Source of the DNA: Pseudanabaena mucicola FACHB-723
GTDB lineage: Bacteria > Cyanobacteriota > Cyanobacteriia > Pseudanabaenales > Pseudanabaenaceae
Assembly: GCF_014696385.1 (NCBI RefSeq)
Contig: NZ_JACJQB010000003.1
Location: 89,120 to 153,119, forward strand
DNA: 64,000 nucleotides
Direction: 5' to 3'
Shown: one piece after another, positions 8,656 to 18,827 of the stretch
Layout: every line of letters starts with the position of its first letter
Position numbering within the stretch: position 1 is the first letter of the stretch
Position numbers and translations under genes: made by a program
The notes under the pieces: model-generated
What the model saw: the letters and a program-made list of their open reading frames with translations, nothing else
Databases searched by the model: none
Told to the model about the DNA's origin: nothing

Positions 8656-11259
8656 ATGTTAATTCAAGACAAGCCAGAGATTCCAGCCTCAGACAATCTA
8701 GAAAACAAGGACAAAGTAGCCAATAAATCCGCAACTCGAATTTTATCCACGCCGCCAAAAACGACAGTCATTCCCAAACTCCCATTCTGGAAAGCACCAG
8801 CCCAAGCTTGGAATAACTTGAGTGTACGCTGGAAACTATCGGCAGTCATGCTACTCGTTGCTGGTTTACCTGTAGTTGTTGTCACCCAGACCCTAGTTAA
8901 ATCCTCGGAGCAGTCCGCCCTCAAGGAATTAAGAACTTCTGTGAAGGAAAAGGGTTCTTTCTTTGTGTCGGAATATGTGTTGTGGACAAATGCCGAAGCA
9001 AAGCAGGATGCTGAGGAAATTGTCACTCAGCTTGAAAGCGCAAATTTTAATCTGAGTGATCCTGCGGAAATAGCATCAAAACGTGCCACCTTACAGCCAT
9101 TATTGCAACTAACTGGCGAAGGTCGAGATCCTGAATCCATCAAGAATGTCAAACTAGTCACCGATGCCAATGGGCGCAGCATTGAAGGCAATAGCTTGAT
9201 TCTTGATGATGACTTGACAAAACAGCCTACCCTTGCGCCCAAGGATCAACAGGACTTTAGCCAAAAATATATCCAGAAAACTATTCCCGCAGGTAATGAC
9301 CTCTCAAGTTTGCCGATTTTGAAAACTGCGATCGCAACGGGCAAACCGATGTATGGCATTGAATTTTTGCGATCGACAGATTTACAAAAACTAGGATTGC
9401 AAAAGCAGGCAGCAATTGGCACTCGTCCGCAAGCAATACAGGGACTCAGTGCTGCAAAGCAACCTGCGCCAGAGGGAACCTATGATATTGAACAGGGGAA
9501 ATCTGGTCTGGTGAGCATGGCAGTATATCCCATTAAAGTAAATGGTCGCATCGTCGGAACTGCGGTAGTGGGCGCATTACTCAATCGTAACTACGGCATT
9601 GTCGATAAATACTCTAAGCAATACAACATGCCCACCGCCACGATCTTCGCGCAAGACTGGCGCGTTACCACCAACGTTCCCTATGTTGATCCGAACACCA
9701 AAAAGCCTGATAACACCAGAGCCGTCGGTACTCGCGCCTCCAATGAAGTATCGGAGGCAGTTCTCCAACAAGGGCAAGAATATGTTGGAGAAGCGAATAT
9801 TACAGGGATCAACTACCTAACATTCTATGCGCCGCTCTATGACCATCGACAACTACTTGATCCTCAAGTTAAACCTGTTGGCATCGCCTATGTCGGCCGC
9901 CCACTCTCCGAAATTCAAGAGCTACTGTCAGTATTATCCAACTCTGGCTATGCGATCGCAGGTATTTCAATTGTGGTTGCAGGCGCAATTGGTTTACTTA
10001 TTGCTACATCTTTTGCTAGTCCCTTGCTCCGTTTATCTGCTTTCACCAAAAAAATTGGACGTGGTGAAACTGGTGAAAGATTAGCAGGTATCGACCGTCG
10101 CGATGAAATTGGCACATTATCGCAAGAGCTAAACAGCATGGCAGAACAGCTAGAGGTGCTGATTGTCGAGAAACAATTAGAAGCGGAACGGATTGCCGAG
10201 GCACGACAGGAGGCATCACAAATAGAGGCTAACTTGCGTACTCAAGAACAACGCCAAGCGAAGGAATTTCTGCAAAAGCGAGCCTTGGAATTGCTGATTG
10301 AAGTTGATCCGATTAGTCGCGGTGATTTAACCGTTCGTGCGCAAGTTACAGAGGATGAAATTGGCACAATTGCCGACTCTTACAATGCCACAATTAGAAA
10401 CCTCCGTAAGCTGGTATTAGAAGTGCAGACAGCTTCCCAATCTGTATCCGAGACCGTTCTCGAAAACCAAACCACTATGCAGAACGTATCAATAGGTACA
10501 TCAGAACAGGTACGAGCCATCTCGGAAACCCTTAACAAAATTCACACCCTCACCGAGTTAATTGCAGGGGTAGAAACCCGCGCCATCGAAGCTGAAGCAC
10601 AGGTAGACTCAGCCAACCAAGCATTGCTCGAAGGGGATGCGGCCATGAACGTGACCGTTGAAGGGTTTACCGCCATTCGTGAAACCGTTGCCGAAACCTC
10701 TGCGAAGGTACAACAATTAGGTGAAGCTTCCCAAAAAATCTCGAAGGTCGTCAAACTGATTAATGGTTTTGCAGCGCAAACCAACATGCTCGCGTTAAAT
10801 GCTTCCATTGAAGCCGCCAGAGCTGGCGAAGAAGGACAGGGTTTTGGTGTGGTTGCCAATGAGGTACGAGCTTTGGCTCAGCGTTCGGCAAAAGCAACCA
10901 CAGAAATTCGTCAATTAATTGAAGAAATTCAGGCACAGGTTAATGATCTGATCAAGGTAATGGCAATTGGGACAAAACAGGTCGACAGTGGTTCACGTCT
11001 AGTCGAAGAAACTCGCAAGCGTCTCACTGACATTTCTGTATCCAGTCAACAGGTCAACCAACTTGTAAAGGAAATCGCCCAGTCGGCTTCGTTGCAATCA
11101 GAGACATCAAACCAAGCAAGTCAAACAATTCAAAACGTAGCAACCATCGCTAGCTCTAACTCTAGCTATGCCCAAAGTCTCAATGAGGCTTTTAATGAGT
11201 TGCTACAGGTTGCTCAAGAATTGCGAGTCAGCGTAGCGCAGTTTAAAGTCAGCGATTAA
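8656..11259 (+). CDS. Methyl-accepting chemoreceptor, Cache type, second of tandem pair
   Basis: An 867-residue receptor. Seen: about 58 polar residues, membrane segment 59-80, a long periplasmic region of about 350 residues (Cache-like, with strands such as [20 protein letters not shown]), second membrane segment 431-453, HAMP, coiled-coil linker, a HAMP-like repeat ([16 protein letters not shown]) and the signalling tip near 712 ([16 protein letters not shown]). No GAF or phytochrome domain. The C-terminal half is clearly paralogous to the upstream receptor, while the sensor parts differ, so the two probably respond to different cues through one kinase. It lies 135 bases after the first receptor and 32 bases before cheA. 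Confidence 0.9.
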   Translation: MLIQDKPEIPASDNLENKDKVANKSATRILSTPPKTTVIPKLPFWKAPAQAWNNLSVRWKLSAVMLLVAGLPVVVVTQTLVKSSEQSALKELRTSVKEKGSFFVSEYVLWTNAEAKQDAEEIVTQLESANFNLSDPAEIASKRATLQPLLQLTGEGRDPESIKNVKLVTDANGRSIEGNSLILDDDLTKQPTLAPKDQQDFSQKYIQKTIPAGNDLSSLPILKTAIATGKPMYGIEFLRSTDLQKLGLQKQAAIGTRPQAIQGLSAAKQPAPEGTYDIEQGKSGLVSMAVYPIKVNGRIVGTAVVGALLNRNYGIVDKYSKQYNMPTATIFAQDWRVTTNVPYVDPNTKKPDNTRAVGTRASNEVSEAVLQQGQEYVGEANITGINYLTFYAPLYDHRQLLDPQVKPVGIAYVGRPLSEIQELLSVLSNSGYAIAGISIVVAGAIGLLIATSFASPLLRLSAFTKKIGRGETGERLAGIDRRDEIGTLSQELNSMAEQLEVLIVEKQLEAERIAEARQEASQIEANLRTQEQRQAKEFLQKRALELLIEVDPISRGDLTVRAQVTEDEIGTIADSYNATIRNLRKLVLEVQTASQSVSETVLENQTTMQNVSIGTSEQVRAISETLNKIHTLTELIAGVETRAIEAEAQVDSANQALLEGDAAMNVTVEGFTAIRETVAETSAKVQQLGEASQKISKVVKLINGFAAQTNMLALNASIEAARAGEEGQGFGVVANEVRALAQRSAKATTEIRQLIEEIQAQVNDLIKVMAIGTKQVDSGSRLVEETRKRLTDISVSSQQVNQLVKEIAQSASLQSETSNQASQTIQNVATIASSNSSYAQSLNEAFNELLQVAQELRVSVAQFKVSD

Positions 11260-11291
11260 GAGAGTCAGGATAGCAATTTAGGATAGCAACC

Positions 11292-14200
11292 ATGTACAGT
11301 ACAGAAACAGAAATTCGCGATCAAGCCTATCAATTTTTTAAGCAAGAAGCACCTGAATTTTTGCAGACCATTGAGACTGGCTTGCTATCTCTAAGGGAAG
11401 ATCGCAGCACTGCGAATGTGCACGCAATTATGCGAGCCGCACACTCGATCAAAGGTGGCTCCGCTAGCCTCAATCTTGAGGGCATCAAGACAATCGCTCA
11501 CCAATTAGAAGATGTCTTCCGATCGCTCTATCGTTTTGAAGGGGAGATCGATGGCGATGTGGAAGGTCTATTATTACAAGCCTATGACTGTTTGCGTTTG
11601 CCATTGATGGAGCAATTGCAAACGGGAAGTTATGATTCTGAAGCAGCAATCGCTGCCGCCGAGCCAATCTTTGAAGTGTTAAAGCTCTATCTTGGTGATA
11701 TCGACGAAGATGTCGAATTGCCAACCTCAGCAGAGCTTGGAGTAGACATTGTTCAGATTGTGTTTGATGGTGATGTGCAGCAGGGCATTACCCGCTTGCA
11801 AGGTGTCCTTGCTGACCCTGTGGGTATTCCTGTGGCAGGTGAAATTCGCGCACAAGTCGAGGTGTTTTGCGGCATTGGTGAGTTATTAAATTTATCGGGA
11901 TTTAGTGCGATCGCAAATACAACTCTGCAAGCCCTTAACCATCATCCTGACGCTCCCATTTTAGTAGGACAGGTTGCCGTAGCCAACTTTGTTGCCGCCC
12001 GTGAGGCAGTATTGGCAGGCGATCGCACTCAAGGGGGGCAGCCCAGCCCAGAGCTAATTGCTCTTGCTAGCGAAAATGAACAGCCTCAAAACGAAAGCTC
12101 CTTAGCAGTGGCTACAACAGAACCGTCTGATCACAATTCTCCCTTTGAACAAGAACTGATAGAATCTGAAGCTTGGTTTCAATCCTTAGAACAGGAAATT
12201 GATGACATTAGTTTCTCCAATCCGCAAACAGAAGCATCCATAGGCTTCAGTTTAGAGGCAGTATCAGCACAAATTTCAGAAGAATTAGCAGATGACAGTA
12301 TTTTACCGTCGAATGATTGGGATGATGATCTAGACATAAATTTAGATCAACTAGAAATCGCTCAAGACGATGCTGATTTTTATTTTGATGATCTAGATAT
12401 AGAAAATATAGATGAAATTGATCAAGAATTTAATGTTGTGCAGATAGATGCTAATGATGAGATTTCTATACAGAGTTCTGCACAAAAGGAAGTTGTAAAC
12501 ACAAATGCTTTTGATGGATTTCATCAAGATGATGAAATGGCGGACATATCGGAATTATCACATTTCTTTGAACCTGCAGAATCAGCATTAGCTAAGCCTT
12601 ATCAAGTAGAAAAGTCACTGCCTGAAACAGTACAGACTGATCAAGTAACAGATGCAAAAACTATTAACTTAGATAAATATGTTGTTAAAGAGTCAAGCAA
12701 TGCCCCTAAAAATGCGACTCCCTATATTGCGGAAACAATTCGCGTTGATCTGCCAAGATTAGATCGATTAAATAACTTTTCTAGCGAATTAGTTACCCAA
12801 GAAAATGCTTCTATTCTCCAAAATCAACAACTGCAAGCAAAAATCCAACGTATTCAAAAACAATTCAAAAACTTTGATCAACTCTCTAGAAATCTCCAGA
12901 CTTGGCTCGATCAAGCTCAGAAATCACAAGTTAGAACCCAATCCCTAAGCACAGGTAGTCAGAAATCAGGTAGCAACAATAATGAGGCAGGAGATTTTGC
13001 GATCGCAAATACTCCTACATCCAATGAAATTGATCTCCTCGCCGACTTCGATCCATTACAAATGGATTCCTATAGTAATCTCCATGTATTCATTCAAGAA
13101 GCGCTAGAAGATATTGCTCAAATGGATGAAGGGATGCGCGACATGACCGTGTTGATGCAGCAAACACAGCAAACTCAACGGCGTAAGCAACAGATTCTCA
13201 AACAATTGCGCTATGACTTACTATGGGCGCGGATGTTACCCTTGGGCGATATTCTCACGAGTCTACCCCGCATGGTGCGGGAGATGTCGAATAAATATAA
13301 CAAACAGGTCAGTCTCAAACTATTTGGAACGGGAACATTAGTTGATAAATCAGTATTAGAGAAGCTGTACGACCCCTTTGTACATTTAGTCCGCAACGCC
13401 TTTGATCATGGTACAGAATCAGCTCAAGAACGTGCCGCCAAAGGTAAAGCGCCGATTGCTTCCATTGAAATTCGTGCTTACTATCGCGGCAACCAAACCT
13501 ATATCGAAATCAAAGATGATGGTCGGGGAATTAATCTTGACAATATTAAAGCCAAAGCAATCGCAGTCGGTTTATTAGATCCTAGTCAAGCCGATCAAAT
13601 TAAAGATGAAGAAGCGTATCAACTGCTATTTGCACCGAGTTTTTCGACTGCCGATGTCGTTTCCGAAATTTCTGGTCGCGGCATGGGGCTATCCACAGTA
13701 CAAGAGCAAGTCCGTAGCCTTAAAGGCTCAATTGAAATTAAATCAGAACTAGGGCAAGGAACAACTTTCATTATCAAATTGCCCCTGACCCTCAGTATTG
13801 CCAAGCTGATGATTTTCAGCATCCAAGAGCGACTAATCGCCATTGCCATTGACAGTCTCATCGGCATTGTGCCTGTTGAGGCTCAAGACATCCAAATTAT
13901 CCAAGGCAAAGAATTTTATCGTTTTGAAGATCGCCTAATTCCTCTATATCCCATCTCTATATTTGCCGATGGTTATCCGCTACCCAAACAATCTATCGAT
14001 ATATTTAGCACCGAGTCTTTTATTGATGAAGAAAATCAGACAACATTATTATTATTTGCCAATGGTAATGACGTAATGGCGTTGCCCATCGATCGGGTAC
14101 TGAGTGAGCAGGAACTAGCCATTAAACCCTTTGGTAAAGCGATCGCACCACCACCCTATTTCTATGGCTGTACTGTTTTAGGGAATGGAACGCTTGTGCC

Positions 14201-14696
14201 TGTTATCGATAGTGCGGCATTATTCTCAACCAATTTTGCTGTTCCGAAACAAACCCTCAAAGCATCTGTCACGACATCTATTACACCGTCAACATTAGAG
14301 CCTAAACCGAAATCAATTACCAGAAAGACAATTCTGGTGGTCGATGACTCACTCACTGCCCGTCAAGCCCTCTATTTGACCTTAGAGAAATTTGGCTATC
14401 AAGTGATTCAAGCAAGCGATGGACGTGATGCCCTTGAGCAACTGGCGAGATCTCCCGAGATTCAAGCAGTGATGTGTGATGTGGAAATGCCAAATATGAA
14501 CGGATTTGAGTTTTTAGCCGCCTGCCGTAAGGATAGCCGCTATCTCAACATCCCCATTGTAATGATCACCTCACGCGGTGGGGCAAAACATCGTGGTATC
14601 GCGCAGATGCTCGGTGCATCAGGATATCTCACCAAACCCTATCTCGAACAGGAACTATTTAAAACTATTCAAGGACTTTTGAGTAGTTCTAGTTAA
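11292..14696 (+). CDS. Hybrid CheA histidine kinase with C-terminal receiver (PixL/PilL type)
   Basis: An 1134-residue kinase. Domains seen: HPt at the N-terminus with phospho-histidine H51 in AAHSIKGGSAS; a long acidic low-complexity linker (about 270-450); dimerisation helices; an ATPase domain with N box (HLVRNAFDHG), G1 (KDDGRGIN) and G2 (SGRGMGLSTV); a CheW-like regulatory domain; and a receiver at 1014-1134 with acidic pair DD, phospho-acceptor D1063 (CDVEMP) and Lys in LTKP. Known: PixL/PilL kinases of cyanobacterial pilus motility have this layout. Here there is one HPt, fewer than in large Pseudomonas ChpA. It is the last gene of the core operon, followed by hairpin 14702-14750. It probably phosphorylates the two regulators upstream. 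Confidence 0.93.
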   Translation: MYSTETEIRDQAYQFFKQEAPEFLQTIETGLLSLREDRSTANVHAIMRAAHSIKGGSASLNLEGIKTIAHQLEDVFRSLYRFEGEIDGDVEGLLLQAYDCLRLPLMEQLQTGSYDSEAAIAAAEPIFEVLKLYLGDIDEDVELPTSAELGVDIVQIVFDGDVQQGITRLQGVLADPVGIPVAGEIRAQVEVFCGIGELLNLSGFSAIANTTLQALNHHPDAPILVGQVAVANFVAAREAVLAGDRTQGGQPSPELIALASENEQPQNESSLAVATTEPSDHNSPFEQELIESEAWFQSLEQEIDDISFSNPQTEASIGFSLEAVSAQISEELADDSILPSNDWDDDLDINLDQLEIAQDDADFYFDDLDIENIDEIDQEFNVVQIDANDEISIQSSAQKEVVNTNAFDGFHQDDEMADISELSHFFEPAESALAKPYQVEKSLPETVQTDQVTDAKTINLDKYVVKESSNAPKNATPYIAETIRVDLPRLDRLNNFSSELVTQENASILQNQQLQAKIQRIQKQFKNFDQLSRNLQTWLDQAQKSQVRTQSLSTGSQKSGSNNNEAGDFAIANTPTSNEIDLLADFDPLQMDSYSNLHVFIQEALEDIAQMDEGMRDMTVLMQQTQQTQRRKQQILKQLRYDLLWARMLPLGDILTSLPRMVREMSNKYNKQVSLKLFGTGTLVDKSVLEKLYDPFVHLVRNAFDHGTESAQERAAKGKAPIASIEIRAYYRGNQTYIEIKDDGRGINLDNIKAKAIAVGLLDPSQADQIKDEEAYQLLFAPSFSTADVVSEISGRGMGLSTVQEQVRSLKGSIEIKSELGQGTTFIIKLPLTLSIAKLMIFSIQERLIAIAIDSLIGIVPVEAQDIQIIQGKEFYRFEDRLIPLYPISIFADGYPLPKQSIDIFSTESFIDEENQTTLLLFANGNDVMALPIDRVLSEQELAIKPFGKAIAPPPYFYGCTVLGNGTLVPVIDSAALFSTNFAVPKQTLKASVTTSITPSTLEPKPKSITRKTILVVDDSLTARQALYLTLEKFGYQVIQASDGRDALEQLARSPEIQAVMCDVEMPNMNGFEFLAACRKDSRYLNIPIVMITSRGGAKHRGIAQMLGASGYLTKPYLEQELFKTIQGLLSSSS

Positions 14697-14701
14697 ATCC
14701 A

Positions 14702-14750
14702 AAAATAGAGTTTGTGTCGCCCGCTAAGCAGGCGACACAAACTCTATTTT
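14702..14750. terminator. 20-bp hairpin after cheA
   Basis: Perfect arms 14702-14721 and 14731-14750. The nine-base centre contains GC-TAA-GC. The arms end in TATTTT, giving a T-rich 3' side. It separates cheA from the last CheW gene, which may therefore be expressed at a lower level or from its own promoter. Confidence 0.7.
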
Positions 14751-14790
14751 AATGAGGCAGTCATAAATTTATTCATTCACCTAAACCAAT

Positions 14791-15261
14791 ATGCTGAGCA
14801 ACAAAAAAAAAGAAGAAACTCGTAAATTTATGATCTTCACGATGGGGAATCTCAATTTTGCATTGGCAATTGACAACGTGGTGAGGATTATTCCGATACC
14901 ACAGATTCATCGCAGTGGTGACAAATTATTGGGCATCGCTACCTACGAAAATCAAGAGGTGCTAGTAATTGATCTTTACAAACATATCTATGGTCAAGAA
15001 ATTGATCAGAAAATAAGTATTACTAATAAAGGCTTTTTAGTGATTTTTTCTAAACAAACAGGCCTATACGGCATTACGATCGCAACTTTGCCCAACGTTG
15101 AAGATGTGCCAGTCCAAAGCGTGCAACCCCTCCCCGCCGAATATCGCGATCGCGACAGTTTGGGCATTGCTAGCCACATGATGCAGGCATCAATTAAGAA
15201 GTCTGAACCTCAAACTGTATTTTTATTAGATACAGAATTATTGCTGCAACTAGCTGCATGA
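14791..15261 (+). CDS. CheW-like protein downstream of cheA
   Basis: A 156-residue CheW-fold protein. Seen: opening strand (FMIFTMGNLNFALAIDNVVRII), the hydrophobic core (GIATYENQEVLVIDLY) and a final strand (VFLLDTELLLQL). The usual NxRG turn of CheW (NWRG in the upstream CheW) is replaced by TYENQEV, so contact with the receptor or kinase may differ. It follows the chemosensory operon after a strong hairpin. Inference: an accessory or competing adaptor for the same array. Confidence 0.8.
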   Translation: MLSNKKKEETRKFMIFTMGNLNFALAIDNVVRIIPIPQIHRSGDKLLGIATYENQEVLVIDLYKHIYGQEIDQKISITNKGFLVIFSKQTGLYGITIATLPNVEDVPVQSVQPLPAEYRDRDSLGIASHMMQASIKKSEPQTVFLLDTELLLQLAA

Positions 15262-15376
15262 TCCAAACTCACCGCACTGTTACTACCAATTTTGATAGGG
15301 CTTTTTGTTTAGCATGGCTGAAAACCAAGATAAAATCTTAGCTAGTTGATGCAATTTATTGAGAAGTCCCGATCGC

Positions 15377-16900
15377 ATGATTTTCCCTGAGTATTCTGAC
15401 TTTATAAAGCTGGCTGGACATGGCACTGGCGATGATACTAGCAAGGGCAACTTTATACCTGTGTACATGGAGCTAGTTGCGGATCTCGATACGCCTGTGT
15501 CAGCTTGGTATCGCGTATGTCAAGGTCAACCCTATAGCTTTTTATTAGAGTCAGTCGAGGGTGGCGAAAGGCTAGGGCGCTATAGCCTGTTAGGTTGCGA
15601 TCCGCTCTGGGTATTAGAGGCAAGAGGCGATCGCACGACCCAAACTTTTCGAGATGGCACAGTCAAAGAATTTACTGGCAATCCTTTTCAGCATTTGAAC
15701 AATTGCCTTGCGCCGATCCATCCTGTGCATTTACCAGAGTTACCGCCGAGCTTGGGTGGGCTGTTTGGCTATTGGGGCTATGAGTTAATTAATTGGATTG
15801 AGCCAAAAGTGCCTGTGTATCCTTGCCAAGAAGGTGATACGCCCGATGGTGTGTGGATGCAGGTGGATAGCCTCTTGGTATTTGATCAGGTCAAGCGCAA
15901 GGTTTGGGCGATCGCCTATGCTGACCTCAGCAATGGTCATGACCTAGAAACTGCCTATAAATCTGCTTGCGATCGCTTGACGGTATTGGTAGACAAATTG
16001 CGATCGCCATTGGATCGCCAGAAAACCGCGATTACTTGGACAAATCCTCGTCTCCAGCCACCTGTAAGCTATACGAGTAATGTTACCCGTGAAAAGTTCT
16101 GCAAAGCCGTAGAACTGGGTAAGGAGCATATCAAGGCTGGGGATGTGTTCCAAGTCGTTCTTTCCCAACGCTTGACCGCCGAATTTAAAGGCGAGCCTTT
16201 TAGCCTCTATCGCTCTTTGCGTGTGGTTAACCCTTCGCCCTATATGGCATTCTTTAATTTCAAAGATTGGCAACTAATCGGCTCTAGTCCTGAAATCATG
16301 GTCAAAGCCGAAAGTATCAATGGTGTATCGCGCACAGTCCTCCGCCCAATCGCAGGTACGCGACCCCGCGGCACAAATCCTGCGGAAGACGTGGCACTGG
16401 CTAAGGATTTGCTCGCTGATCCGAAAGAAGTTGCCGAGCATGTGATGTTGGTGGATTTGGGTAGAAATGATCTGGGGCGCGTCTGCAAAAGTGGCACGGT
16501 GAAAGTCGATGAGTTAATGTCGATTGAACTCTATTCCCATGTAATGCATATTGTCAGCAATGTTGTTGGCGAGATTCGTCCAGAAAAGACGGCTTGGGAT
16601 TTGCTTCAGGCTTGCTTCCCTGCGGGAACGGTGAGCGGTGCGCCAAAGATTCGGGCTATGGATATCATTCACAACCTCGAAGGCGATCGTCGTGGTACTT
16701 ATGCAGGAGCCTATGGCTATTATGACTTTGAAGGTCAGCTCAATACGGCGATCACAATTCGTACGATGGTGACCAAGAATGGAACGGCGAGTGTGCAAGC
16801 TGGCGCTGGTGTGGTTGCCGATTCTGACCCTGAGAAGGAGTATCAAGAAACTCTAAATAAAGCGAAGGGAATGCTGGAATCCTTACGTTGTTTAGGCTAA
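15377..16900 (+). CDS. trpE: Anthranilate synthase component I
   Basis: Converts chorismate and glutamine-derived ammonia to anthranilate, the first committed step to tryptophan, together with TrpG (not in the window). Seen: N-terminal regulatory half, then the chorismate-binding domain with IAGTRPRG, LLADPKEVAEHVMLVDLGRND, FPAGTVSGAPKIRAM and GAYGYYDFEG. With ATG 15377 the protein is 507 residues, usual for TrpE; a TTG at 15359 in frame would add six residues. It could in principle be a pabB relative, but length and motifs fit TrpE best. No tryptophan leader peptide is visible upstream. It ends inside hairpin 16898-16934 and converges on the ABC exporter gene. Confidence 0.93.
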   Translation: MIFPEYSDFIKLAGHGTGDDTSKGNFIPVYMELVADLDTPVSAWYRVCQGQPYSFLLESVEGGERLGRYSLLGCDPLWVLEARGDRTTQTFRDGTVKEFTGNPFQHLNNCLAPIHPVHLPELPPSLGGLFGYWGYELINWIEPKVPVYPCQEGDTPDGVWMQVDSLLVFDQVKRKVWAIAYADLSNGHDLETAYKSACDRLTVLVDKLRSPLDRQKTAITWTNPRLQPPVSYTSNVTREKFCKAVELGKEHIKAGDVFQVVLSQRLTAEFKGEPFSLYRSLRVVNPSPYMAFFNFKDWQLIGSSPEIMVKAESINGVSRTVLRPIAGTRPRGTNPAEDVALAKDLLADPKEVAEHVMLVDLGRNDLGRVCKSGTVKVDELMSIELYSHVMHIVSNVVGEIRPEKTAWDLLQACFPAGTVSGAPKIRAMDIIHNLEGDRRGTYAGAYGYYDFEGQLNTAITIRTMVTKNGTASVQAGAGVVADSDPEKEYQETLNKAKGMLESLRCLG

Positions 16901-16934
16901 GTGAATTGCGGCGCGAAGCGCCGCAATTCACTTA
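16898..16934. terminator. Perfect 17-bp hairpin between convergent trpE and ABC exporter
   Basis: Left arm 16898-16914 begins with the trpE stop codon, loop GAA, right arm 16918-16934. The exporter gene ends at 16939 on the other strand. The apex is GCGC-GAA-GCGC, identical to that of hairpin 2273-2313 although the outer arms differ. Likely bidirectional terminator. Confidence 0.75.
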
Positions 16935-16938
16935 TTTA

Positions 16939-18717
16939 TTAGATATCGTGGGTTTGCCCCGTTTGTAAATTCCAAAGACTCGTATAAATGCCATTTGCCG
17001 TCACTAACTGATCATGAGTCCCGACCTCGGCAATCTTGCCATGATCCATCACATAAATGCGATCGGCATTGCGAATGGTCGAAAGGCGATGGGCGATCGC
17101 AATCGTAGTGCGATTTTTGGTAATACGGTCTAAGGACTTTTGAATTGCCGCCTCTGTCTCGTTATCAACTGCCGAAGTTGCTTCATCGAGAATCAAAATT
17201 GGTGGATTGCGTAACACTGCCCTTGCGATCGCAATTCTCTGGCGTTGACCACCTGAAAGCTTTTGACCCCGCTCACCAACGATGGTGTCATAGCCCTTGG
17301 GCAGCGCTTGAATAAACTCATGGGCTTCCGCAATCTTGGCAGCTTCAACAATTTGCTCAACGGTTGCCTCAAAGGAGCCATAGGCAATATTTTCTAAAAC
17401 TGAGCCATGGAATAGAAATACATCTTGACTGACCCAGCCCATACAGGAGCGTAGCGATCGCAATTCTAAGTCACGAATATCAATGCGATCGAGAAATATA
17501 TGACCTGACTGCACTTCATAGAGTCTTAACAATAATTTGACTAAGGTGCTTTTGCCTGAACCCGTTGCGCCAACTATGGCTGTAGTTTTATTCGCCGCAA
17601 TTTCTAAGGATAGATTTTCGATAATGGGGAAGTTAGGGGCATAGCCAAAAGTGACATCTTTTAATTGAATCTCACCCTGTACGGGATGCTGTGTAGATAA
17701 AGTTTTCGAGCCTGAGTGAATCGTGATCGGCGTATCTAATAAATCTAGAATCCGATTTGTAGAAGCCATGGCACGTTGATATTGATCAAGGGTTTCACCG
17801 AGGCGAGTTAATGGCCATAGTAAACGCTGAATCAGATAAATCATCACGGAGTAATTGCCAACCGACAGCCGATTTGCCTGTACTTCTAGTCCGCCGTAAT
17901 ACAGAATCGCAATAAATCCGCCAAAGATGAGAATTCTAATTAAAGGTACAAAGGCAGCGCTATAGGAAATCGCACTGCGATTACTTTGGCGATAGCGGTT
18001 ACTTTCAATCTCAATGCGCCGACGTTCATAGTCTTCGGTCACAAAGGCTTTGATCGTGGTAATGCCACCAATATTATTCGAGAGTTGTCCATTCAATAAA
18101 CCAACCTTATCGCGGACATCGGCATAGCGTGGCGCAAGAAATTTCTGAAACCAAATCGACCCCCAAAGAATAAATGGCATCGGTGATAGCGCTAACCAAG
18201 CAACATTAGGGGTAATTACAAAAAATGCGCCCCCAATCAACAGCACGGTTGCCGACACCTGAATCACTTCATTTGCGCCACCATCCAAAAAACGCTCCAA
18301 TTGATTGACATCATCACTCAAGATCGACATCAGCCCCCCCGAACTGCGCTCTTCAAAAAAAGAAAGCTCCAAGTCCTGCAAATGTTGATAGGTATCTAGA
18401 CGCAGATCATGCTGGACTGTCTGTGCCAAATTTCGCCATTGCAGCGCATAGGCATACTCAAAGATTGATTCCAATCCCCAAATTACAGCACTGATCGCTG
18501 ATAGAACAAACAATTGCGCTCCCAATCCCTCCACGCCCAAGGGATTCGCCCAAAAATTTTCCTTTTGCAATACCAAATCGATCGCTGCCCCAATTAAAAC
18601 GGGTGGTGCTAAATCAAAAAACTTGTTGAGGATCGAGCAAATTGTTGCTGTCCAAATTTGCGATCGATAGTTACGGGCATAGCGAGTCAGACGGATAAAC
18701 GGGTGGACATTAGACAT
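16939..18717 (-). CDS. ABC exporter, fused permease and ATPase (MsbA/MdlB type)
   Basis: A 592-residue half-transporter that would act as a dimer in the cytoplasmic membrane. Seen: six-helix permease domain in the first 330 residues, then the nucleotide-binding domain with Walker A GATGSGKST near 380, signature LSGGQRQRIAIARA near 485, Walker B ILILDEATSAVD near 504, and the switch histidine in AHRLSTIRNADR. Known: this family exports lipids, drugs or peptides. No processing peptidase domain is present, so it is not a bacteriocin exporter. Substrate unknown. Single gene, convergent with trpE and divergent from the phytol kinase gene. Confidence 0.9.
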   Translation of the reverse strand: MSNVHPFIRLTRYARNYRSQIWTATICSILNKFFDLAPPVLIGAAIDLVLQKENFWANPLGVEGLGAQLFVLSAISAVIWGLESIFEYAYALQWRNLAQTVQHDLRLDTYQHLQDLELSFFEERSSGGLMSILSDDVNQLERFLDGGANEVIQVSATVLLIGGAFFVITPNVAWLALSPMPFILWGSIWFQKFLAPRYADVRDKVGLLNGQLSNNIGGITTIKAFVTEDYERRRIEIESNRYRQSNRSAISYSAAFVPLIRILIFGGFIAILYYGGLEVQANRLSVGNYSVMIYLIQRLLWPLTRLGETLDQYQRAMASTNRILDLLDTPITIHSGSKTLSTQHPVQGEIQLKDVTFGYAPNFPIIENLSLEIAANKTTAIVGATGSGKSTLVKLLLRLYEVQSGHIFLDRIDIRDLELRSLRSCMGWVSQDVFLFHGSVLENIAYGSFEATVEQIVEAAKIAEAHEFIQALPKGYDTIVGERGQKLSGGQRQRIAIARAVLRNPPILILDEATSAVDNETEAAIQKSLDRITKNRTTIAIAHRLSTIRNADRIYVMDHGKIAEVGTHDQLVTANGIYTSLWNLQTGQTHDI

Positions 18718-18827
18718 TGCAAAATGCTGTATAGCGGTTGCTATAGTATATCAATATTTAAAATTCACCAAATTAGCGCCAATCATGAGCATTTCCATTT
18801 GCCTATGTAGCCCCAAGGGTTGTGCCA

